From: Campylorhamphus procurvoides | Lineage: Eukaryota > Chordata > Aves > Passeriformes > Dendrocolaptidae | DNA: 64,000 bases | Assembly: GCA_013396655.1 (NCBI GenBank) | Contig: WBMV01004760.1 | Span: 750,046 to 814,045 of the forward strand | Direction: 5' to 3' | Shown: positions 56,446 through 64,000 of the stretch, one piece after another | How the letters are laid out: each line of letters opens with the position of its first letter | How positions within the stretch are numbered: the stretch's first letter is position 1 | The notes under the pieces: generated by a model | What the model was told of the DNA's origin: nothing | What the model saw: only the letters and a program-made list of their open reading frames with translations | The model's database searches: none | Translations under genes and position numbers: made by a program

Positions 56446-59400
56446 CAGAACTCCAGGATAGCTTGTAGGCATTGTATCTGCCTCCTTCGCATATTATATA
56501 GGGAAAAAGCCTACCCTATTGAAAGTGAATATTCTGGAAATATTTCAAATTCCATTTAGTGAAGAGAGATTGAGCAGAAAATCCAAAGGAAAGTAATAGC
56601 TATTGAATTGTATCACACCTATATCCCAGAGCAACAAATCTTACTATTTTTCCTCATTTGAACCTCATTCATGAGAGTTTCATTGTTAACTTGATCCAGA
56701 TGACAGATCAAAGCATAGTTCCCTATTGCCACCTTGCTAAAATATTTTTTTAAAAGACAGTTTTAATATTATAGTTTTACAGTTACAGATTGCTCTTAAG
56801 CTATTTAGTCTGTTACCAGTCAATCAAAGACTTTCATTTCGCTTCAGTATATCCTTACTTAAACTCACCAGAATTTTAGGAGGACAAGAAATAGCTGTCA
56901 GTTTTCTTACAGTGCTAGATCATAAATTCTTTGGTAAGTGGGTTAAAAATTCAGTTACACATACCATTCATGACCTTGACAGCTTAGCAAATAGTGATAC
57001 TGAATGATCAAAGACAACTGTTTCAAGCCCTAAGGGTTAATATACCTGTGCACCTAGATTTAAGCTGCTTTTAATTCCTTGATCATTCCTTTATTTAAAA
57101 ATAGATGCAGTATTTATTGAATGTAGTCAATAAATTTGAAGCAGAAAAATCTGAGAACATTGTTTAGGCTTGAACTAATAAGGCCATACCTGGTCTGTCA
57201 GAGTTGCAGTTAATTAATTGTTGCATTTTACAAGTTAACATGTTTTTTTTTTTTTCCTTTTCTAGTAACAATCCAGATTAAAACCTGCTCTTTCTCAGGT
57301 GTGGGCCTGTTGTTCACCAGGCATTTTCAAAAAGATCTGTTGGTAAGACAATGTTGTCAGAGCTGTAGTGATGCAAATATTGGGAAACCCCATTTTCAGG
57401 TTTGAAAGGAAAATGTGAATAAAAGTTTGACCTATGCAATATAACTGTTTCAGATGGGGAATGACTTGTGCAGAGTAATACATGATGCACATTAGTAATG
57501 GCACAGTTTAAATGTGTGTACAACCACTCTAATTTTCATTAATTATGTATTTCAAGTTTGAAGTTTCCCCACCATCCAGAAAAGCCATATTGAATAATCT
57601 GTTGTACTTTCAAAAGTAATACAAGAAAAGCTGTTGGATATTCTTGAATAGGAAATTTTCAGGGGTGCTGGAGATGTAGCGGGAAGGGATGCCATTGCCA
57701 GGTCAGCACGTGGTGTTTCCCCTCACAGATGGTACTGAAACGGTCCCTAAATGTGCTGATACAGAACCCAGACCACGGGGGTTTGCTGGCTGTGTGACAC
57801 ATATACACCTTTCTGTGCCTGTGGATGTGCTTGTATGTAGGTGCAGGGCTGTGAAGCCCTGGGGTCCTGAACAAATTCCAATGTGCTTAATTAATTTTTT
57901 CCTCAAATAAAACTATAGCTGGCATTTCAAAGCAAAAAAGTTAGCAAGGGGAGCAAGTAGAAGTAATGTTACAGATTTCTGTTCAGAAGCATGTGGAAAG
58001 GATTGTACTGTTCCTCAGAATGGCTTTGCTTTTGTTCTTCCTATAGAAAGCTTCCTATTCGTCCTCCTCAAAAGTCCTGCTTTTAAACATTTGAAATCAT
58101 ACCATGTTTGTGCTTCTTAAGTCAAAGCTAGGCATGCCTGGAAAATACAGTTCAGCGTGGAAGTGCGGAGTTCTGGCAGTAGCTGGAGTGAAGACAAACA
58201 GAACCTCAAAGTCTTATTTGTTGTCATTGTGAAGAGCTAACAGATAAAACCGAAACCCCTTTTGAAATAATATTTTGTGAAATATTTAGCATCATTTAAA
58301 GAAATTAATGACAATCACAGTGTAAAAGTTTGGATGGTTTGATGGTCACTTGGGTGGAAAAGAAGTTCTCTTTTCACATCTCTCGTATATTTTGCTTCCA
58401 GAACAGGCACCCCAAAGGAGGCCTTACTAGAGCATTAACAGTTCTTTGTGCACATTTTACTGCAATCTGGCAACCAAAAGGAAGAAACATTAGAAGTAGT
58501 TTATTTATATTTCAGCACCAAATTAGAAAGATGACATCATTCATTTACAGTTCTTATCCCGTGACACGTCTAATCCCTGACACCTCATTACAGAGGACAC
58601 TTTTAGGATTGCATATATCATCTTGTTTAACTTTTGCATTCTTTTATGGAATACAGTTGAAAGGTAGGAAATTTAAGGCTGTTCATTGATAAGAAAATAA
58701 ACTAATAAAATGTTAGGAGCTTCCCTAACGGGGCAGGGTATTACAGTATTTACAGTAAGTGGCTTATTATTTGTCTATTAATTCTCCATCTTTTCCATTC
58801 TTTTGTTCAGAAGGCCTTCCTCTTTGAATCTAAAGACAAGAAGAGCATCTCTGATCGTTAACACTGAGATGGTATTTTTAGTAAAACTGGTAGAAAGTCA
58901 TAGCTGAAATTCATACAGTTCTATGCATCCATCTTCTTGTTTGGAGGAGAAAAAAAGAAATACTTCCAACTGTTCAGGTTCCTCCTGTTCTGTAACACAC
59001 CAAGACAGTGTTCCTCCAGTGCTACAGAGATGCTCACAATGTCTGTCAGTGCACATCCGGTCTGTGATTTTTCCTCTATCTTGTTGTTGTGGATGCCTTA
59101 AGGTTTTACTTTGGTTGGTTGTTTTCACTTGACCTGAGTACAGCTCCCCTCCTGTCATGTAGTCTTCTCTGGTCTTTAATGGGCATCATGTGAAGTACTT
59201 GAGAAGCATTGTGACAACTGAAAAGAAATTAATCACTGGAAAGAAACATCAGGATTTCCTGTGAGCCTGTGGTTAATAGTTTTTCTCACATTAGATTTTG
59301 CTATACTTGAAATATTATGTAATATGAATATTGTTTGCTTTTTTCCCCTAAATACCTTCTCAACTTCATCAAAAAAACCCCATTAAAATTGGGAAATTTA

Positions 59401-60735
59401 ATAGCAATCTCTGAGTTTCACATTTCTGTTAAAATATACCTACCAGTGAAATTTTCCAAACAGAGATTTTGATATGGGGTTGTTCTCATAGGAAAATCAA
59501 ATTACAGTTGTTCTGGAAGTAAATGAACCACATACTAGCTACGGGACATCAGCTATCTCATGGGCACTTTGAATTGGAAGCCAGTTAGACCTGTTAATAA
59601 AGGAACATACCCAAATAAATGAGTTGTGTTTAAAATCATCTGCTTCAGTTGGTCCTTCAGAATTCACGAATTTGGGCAAAGTCCTGGGGCAATGTGTTTA
59701 GCCATCCTCACTGGGGCTGCCATATATCCTGCTGCCTTGGAGCATGACGTTAACCGTGGTAAGACTGCTGGCTTTCCTTCAGTTATGTACATGATATTAA
59801 TTTTATGTCTCTAGTTGATTATTTTAATTTTGGAAGAGCTTTTTTGCGAGTGGACAGCATTTTCCTCTGGGTTTCATTAGTGGAAAATTAGGTAAAATTT
59901 AATTGCAGTGTAACAGGTTTGCCTGTGACAGTCTTCAGTTCTGCTGACACAAAAAATTCAGGAGTGTATCCACTGGTATCAGACAATTGGTAGTGAGATA
60001 TTTTTGGTGTTATGAGCAAGGTTTGAATTATTCCAGTCCATGTATTTCATGGTATGGAATAATTGTAATAGTGATAAAGAGCAGTGATGTATCTTGTTAT
60101 CTCATGGTGACACAGATTTTAGTATCTGTACACAGTTGTAGCTGAAGTGTTGATCTCTTTTTCAAGATCTGTATCTAAGACTTCCATTCTGTGATGTGTC
60201 AAGCTCCATGATCACTTATTTCTCTAAGTGCCTATGTCTCTATCAGGTAGTTTTCAGATTCGTTTTACTTGTGATTTAGCAGGGTGATCCTGGTGTACAA
60301 TTAAAATACCAAGCTAGAACTTTTAGCATAACTCCCCATGATTGTTGTATACAGGCTAACTGCAAATATTTGACGTGCACTTAATCTTCCTTTCCGTGAG
60401 ATTTAATTGCTAAGACATAATATTAGACTGGAATAATTAGAAACCTGTTCTAAATAAATTTAGAAAAACTGAATGTCTTTCACACTTCAAACACAACATC
60501 CTATTTCATTTACTTTTCTGACGTCTTTGTGCAATGTATGTGAAGGCTGAAGCGGAGGATGTGTTCACACACTTTATTTTTCCATTTCTGTTTCCATTTC
60601 TTTGTGAGCCAGCAGTCTGGACTTCTATCCTTAGATACTTGCAGCTCAAAAGAAAAGAGCCAAGATCTTCCTAAAACTGTCCTGTTAGAGCAATGTGTTT
60701 CAACTTAGAATTGTCTTGCTTTCTGTCTTAAACAG
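56446..60735. other. Intronic stretch before exon B
   Basis: The sequence is unique-looking. At 57.66-57.91 kb there is a patch richer in G+C and CpG with three overlapping open frames of 67-73 codons on both strands. The 119-codon frame at 58330-58689 has no domain. The stretch ends with the acceptor of ERC2 exon B. Confidence 0.6.
60579..60602. repeat. ERC2: 12-bp tandem duplication, 133 bp before ERC2 exon B
   Basis: TTTCCATTTCTG is followed directly by TTTCCATTTCTT. This pyrimidine-rich pair lies in the intron 133 bp upstream of the acceptor of the His-rich exon. It is too far away to be the main polypyrimidine tract. Confidence 0.9.
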
Positions 60736-60870
60736 ACACAAAACAGAATGAAACTGATGGCAGATAACTATGATGATGACCATCACCACTACCACCATCA
60801 TCACCACCACCACCATCATCGATCTCCTGGGAGGCCACAACACTCCAACCACAGACCCTCTCCAGATCAG
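60736..60870 (+). CDS. ERC2: ERC2 internal coding exon B (poly-histidine tail)
   Basis: This 135-bp phase 0-0 exon encodes 45 residues. It starts with TQNRMKLMADNYDDD, continues with a run of 12 histidines interrupted by one tyrosine (HHHY followed by nine H), and ends RSPGRPQHSNHRPSPDQ. The His-rich tail is diagnostic of ERC2; ERC1 has a different sequence after MADNY (family knowledge). The exon follows exon A directly in frame, so LKQQ joins TQNRM. The acceptor is AAACAG; the donor CAG|GTTGGT lacks the preferred purine at +3. In the mammalian protein, as remembered, the end reads SPDQ followed by about eight residues ending in IWA, the PDZ ligand for RIM. Those residues are not in this exon, so a further short exon must follow. 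The proline in GRPQ replaces a serine of the mammalian version, again from memory. Confidence 0.97.
60781..60819 (+). repeat. ERC2: CAY codon run encoding the His-rich tract
   Basis: Thirteen codons, of which twelve are CAT or CAC and the fourth is TAC, form a low-complexity run inside ERC2 exon B. CAT and CAC are mixed irregularly (cat cac cac tac cac cat cat, then cac four times, then cat cat). This argues for an old tract kept by selection rather than a recent pure-codon expansion. On the opposite strand it reads as a Met/Val-rich open frame, which is only a shadow. Confidence 0.9.
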
Positions 60871-63800
60871 GTTGGTCACCTCATTTTTCACCTTCAGTTT
60901 TATAATTTTGTTATTTTGCTATTTCAAGGTAAAGTAAATTTTGCAGAGAATTAACAAGCAAGTCATGTGTTCTTTGAACTGAAATGAATAGTTCTGGTAT
61001 TTATTTACATCCCTGAAATAGTTTAAAATCTTGGCCTTTTTTGTCTGGTGCCTTGTTTCTCTGGAGCAGGAAAAACAGTCTACAGAAACAAGGAACTCAT
61101 TTTCAAATGGGAACCCTGAGGAAAAATCAAACATTGCTTTTATATGAAAAGTCATTGTTTGATACTAAAATAGGTTATAAGTTCATCATGTCTGGGTGGA
61201 AATAAAAGGGAAAAATGTTGATGAAGTTGTAATGAGGATGTATGATAGACTACTTAATTGGAAAGAGGAAGCAAAGAAACAAATGTTGCTTTTGTTAGAA
61301 TGACCAATGGAATCATGTTAAAGGCAGCAACTGGTAAGTATGAGAGCTCAATTTCTTGGATACCAACTCAGAAAAATGCAAAACAAAAAATGAAACCAAA
61401 AAAACCCAACAACATAACAGAGAATCCTTCGAATTCTTGGAACATGTTAAGAACAATTTTTTCTGTCAGAAAGAGCAGAAGGGTATTAAGGACTTGCTGT
61501 CTTGGTTTAGTTCTGTTTCTGACTAAGAGAGGCAAGCTGGCTGAGTTTATAAAAGAAGGAAAATTGTCTGGAAACGTCTGTGAATTAAGGAAAGTTGTGA
61601 ATTTATGCAAGGAATAGAATGAAAAAACCCAAGCCAGAATGAAGACGAGAAATAAAAAAACAGGTAACAATCACTGCAGTGGTACTGAAACCCAGACACT
61701 GGTTTCAACTATTTCAAGAAACCTGAACTTGTGAAAAAAATTTGAGGGACAAGCCAATGTAGGAGAACTAACATTTAGTGAAGAAAGTGCTTTTCAGTAC
61801 ATGGTAACAGGTTAATCAGGGAAGAGAATGAATAAGAAGCATAATGAAATCTGTATGAGAACATCTTCAAGAGCATTAAAATGTTTTATGAATGATGGAG
61901 ATAGGTACACGATTAAAGATAGGGCATACTAGCTATTTTACTAGTATTTACTCGTACCTCCGTTTCACTCTGAATTATTTATGATTATACTGGAAACCGC
62001 ACATAGCATATAGGAGATCCTTGGAGCCTTGAGGAAGGCAAAACTATTCTCAACTTTATAAATAAAATGTATGGGTATTTATAAATAACTTTATTTTAGA
62101 TCTTTAAAAGTTATGGAACAAATTATTATTAATAATCAAATCAAATAGAAAACCAGTAGTCTTTTTATTGTTCATTTTCAGTAGCTTGATGTCGGTATCA
62201 GACTGTATGACCTTATCTATCTGTTTATCTCAGTGGATATCAGAGATAACTCCTTTATCTGCTTCTGTGGAGTATTGTTTTAGAGATTATTTCAGTGATG
62301 AAATAGAAAAGACATTAATATTGTTGATCTTGAATCAAGTGGCAAGAAGCTCCAAGCACAGCTGCTTAATAAGCTCCTCCAGTCTTGATAAACAGGAGAA
62401 AGTCCAGAATAAGTAATTTGAAATTCAGTAAAAACTAGTCCATTTACAAGAGAGACGTCACAGGCACTGATGAGGTAAGAGCATGGAAAAAGGAATCTAA
62501 ATTGCACATGGAATACCATTGCAATGAAGCTGGATCTAATTCTGGGATAGATATAACACTGGAAAAGAAGCAATTATTCTGTTCTTTCCAGCACTGGTGA
62601 GACCTCATCTGAAAAGCTGTATACAGTTTTGATCAGGATGCTTTGAGAAACACAAATTAGAAAGGGACAAAAGGAGAGCAACAAGAATGACAGGAGTTTT
62701 AAAGAACATGACCTGTGAGAAAGGCTTAAAGAACATGGTTTGTTTAGTCTAGAAAGTACCAAAGGGGGGACATAAGTCTTCTAACACATAAAATGTTGTT
62801 ATAAAGGGGATGATGATCAATTGTATTCCAGTGCCCAATGGAGAAAGAGTAGGAGCAGTAAATTTAATTTTGCCAAGAATAACTAGTTTAGTTAGTAAAA
62901 AGAAAACTTTTTCACTTTGAGTCTGATGAATCTGTAAGTGGAAACAAAACGTGGACATTCTTTCATGTACATGTAATGGAAGGTCTTTCCTTGAAGGTTT
63001 TTAAGAACAGGTTAGATGAATATAGCTTTATTTCACCGCGTGTTGGACTTGGAATAGGTGTTCTCCTGAACTGCCCTCCACCCTAGGTTTCCACAGACTT
63101 TGTGAACAATGGATTAACTCAGCATGTGTTTACTTGCAAAGCAAGCAAACAGCAGATCCACAGCAAAATCCTTGTTGAATTAATCTTTGAGAACAGCACA
63201 GACAAGGATAATAAGGAGAGAACTGTAGTCATTGCTTTGTCTTACGTTTTTCAGCCATGGATCTTCTCTTTCCTTTCTGTGTTGTTATTTCCCATTCTGT
63301 CTGGCATTCATTTGTGCAGCACTTTGAGTGCCAGGTGCCATAAAACCTGCATTTCCCATTCAGTATTACACACAAATTCTAGAGATGTGGGGCTTGATGA
63401 CCATAAACCAACATGTGGTTTAAAGGAACAGAAGAAACTGAGAAAATTATGAACTTGAAAATCATCAGAGAACATTCTCAATTTTGTAAGGAGGCAAGGA
63501 AGTTGTGCATATTGTAACATAAATATTTAATTTAGTGAATGGTAGGGAGAGGTTTGGAAAGTTTTCTCACAACTTCTGAAGAGATGTAGTTGAACATCCT
63601 GGGGTTGAACATGTGTTAATCTTGAAACATTTCTGGTTTCTGTAGATAATACTGGATTTTCTAATTTACATGCTATTATATAGAGAAATACATGCATGTT
63701 ATATGTCTGTAAAAGTGTGTACATGTGCACTGGAGTACGTTTGTGACAAAGAATAAGACATTTCTGTACCCCTTTGAAAGAGAGTGCTGTACCACCAGTC

Positions 63801-64000
63801 AAGTTTCCAGCCACTTCTTACCTTTATTCCCTCTTTTTTGCTCTTCTCTTCAGAGGGAAGCATAGATTGATGACCTTTTTTGCCCTTGTATGTCCTTGTC
63901 TGGACCTAAACTCTGGTGAGGTTCTAAGAACTTCACAAATACTAGGAAGATTCTAACTCCCCTCTGCCCATGCACATGGCCATCTTAGAGCGAGTCATGA
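60871..64000 (+). other. ERC2: ERC2 intron, 5' portion (after exon B)
   Basis: This is the first 3.1 kb of the intron after the His-rich exon, starting GTTGGT. I looked for the expected terminal exon encoding the acidic end and the IWA tail and did not find it, so it should lie downstream of the window. A retained intron would add 27 codons before a stop at 60952-60954. The second half is occupied by an old CR1 fragment. An open frame of 119 codons at 61258-61617 (+) has no recognisable domain and is treated as chance. Confidence 0.85.
62540..63100 (+). mobile_element. Old CR1 LINE 3' fragment (ancient amniote type)
   Basis: This strongly diverged CR1 3' portion contains these signposts in order: 'cagcactggtgagacctcat', 'acagttttgatca', a 'gagcaacaagaatga' block, 'acctgtgagaaaggctt', 'ttgtttagtctaga', 'gttgttataaaggg', 'ggtttttaagaacaggtta' and 'ccaccctaggttt'. 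These follow the order of the old CR1 subfamilies shared by turtles, crocodilians and birds, not the young chicken-type tails. It sits in + orientation. Several small deletions and substitutions destroy any reading frame. Its 5' end is uncertain; sequence back to about 62.1 kb may belong to the same insertion but could not be matched with confidence. Confidence 0.8.

Larger units (their letters stand above)
46610..60735 (+). other. ERC2: ERC2 intron between exons A and B (complete)
   Basis: This is a complete 14,126-bp phase-0 intron. It starts with GTGGGG and ends with a pyrimidine-rich tract (TTGCTTTCTGTCTTAAACAG). No additional exon with both splice signals and protein-like coding was recognised. 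The longest open frame in the window (152 codons, 49180-49638, +) lies here, but its composition is that of chance intronic sequence. A MIR-type SINE relic is annotated near 56.4 kb. Confidence 0.93.

Noticed and set aside
57243..57264. T13 run followed by CCTTTTCTAG, a strong acceptor look-alike
   Set aside because: The sequence after it has early stops or no recognisable ERC2 coding.
60190..60210. Single ATTCTGTGATG resembling a CR1 tail unit
   Set aside because: It is a single unit with no preceding CR1 3' sequence.
60700..60891. Met/Val-rich frame on the minus strand over ERC2 exon B
   Set aside because: It is the antisense shadow of the CAT/CAC histidine run.
61258..61617. 119-codon open frame that might be retroelement coding
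   Set aside because: No motif of reverse transcriptase, endonuclease or ORF1 could be recognised; only its closeness to the old CR1 is suggestive.

Overview
This window is almost entirely intronic DNA from a vertebrate genome, most likely a bird. It carries two short internal coding exons of one gene on the + strand, ERC2 (ELKS2/CAST, a presynaptic active-zone scaffold). The exons lie at 46462-46609 and 60736-60870. They total 283 coding bases (0.44 % of the window), have canonical AG/GT borders and are compatible in phase. Together they encode the last coiled-coil stretch and the histidine-rich tail of the protein. The first coding exons lie more than 46 kb upstream of the first exon seen here. 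The short terminal exon expected to encode the RIM-binding C-terminus was not found, so it is probably downstream of position 64000.

The avian call rests on three things: AT-rich DNA with very few repeats, the only recognisable young interspersed repeats being short 3' pieces of CR1 LINEs ending in ATTCTRTGA-like units, and the absence of Alu-, L1- or B1-like sequence. A crocodilian or turtle is not excluded, but more and longer repeats would be expected there. Species cannot be told from the sequence.

Layout: 1-46461 is the 3' part of a very long intron, with a CR1 tail (14906-15004), a degraded palindromic DNA-element relic (22541-22663), an antisense L2/CR1-clade reverse-transcriptase relic (25515-25840), a second CR1 tail (44636-44818), two long perfect palindromes (19623-19646 and 28449-28476) and several tandem micro-duplications. 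46462-46609 is the first ERC2 exon. 46610-60735 is a complete 14.1-kb intron with a probable antisense MIR-type SINE relic (56318-56445). 60736-60870 is the His-rich ERC2 exon. 60871-64000 is the start of the next intron, with an old, longer CR1 3' fragment (62540-63100).

I saw no RNA gene, CpG island, second gene or CRISPR array, and no system of the bacterial or phage kind. The most open-ended signal is a minus-strand stretch at 9726-10458. It reads like a broken protein-coding relic whose family I could not name. All other open reading frames of 60-152 codons look like chance frames in intronic DNA.
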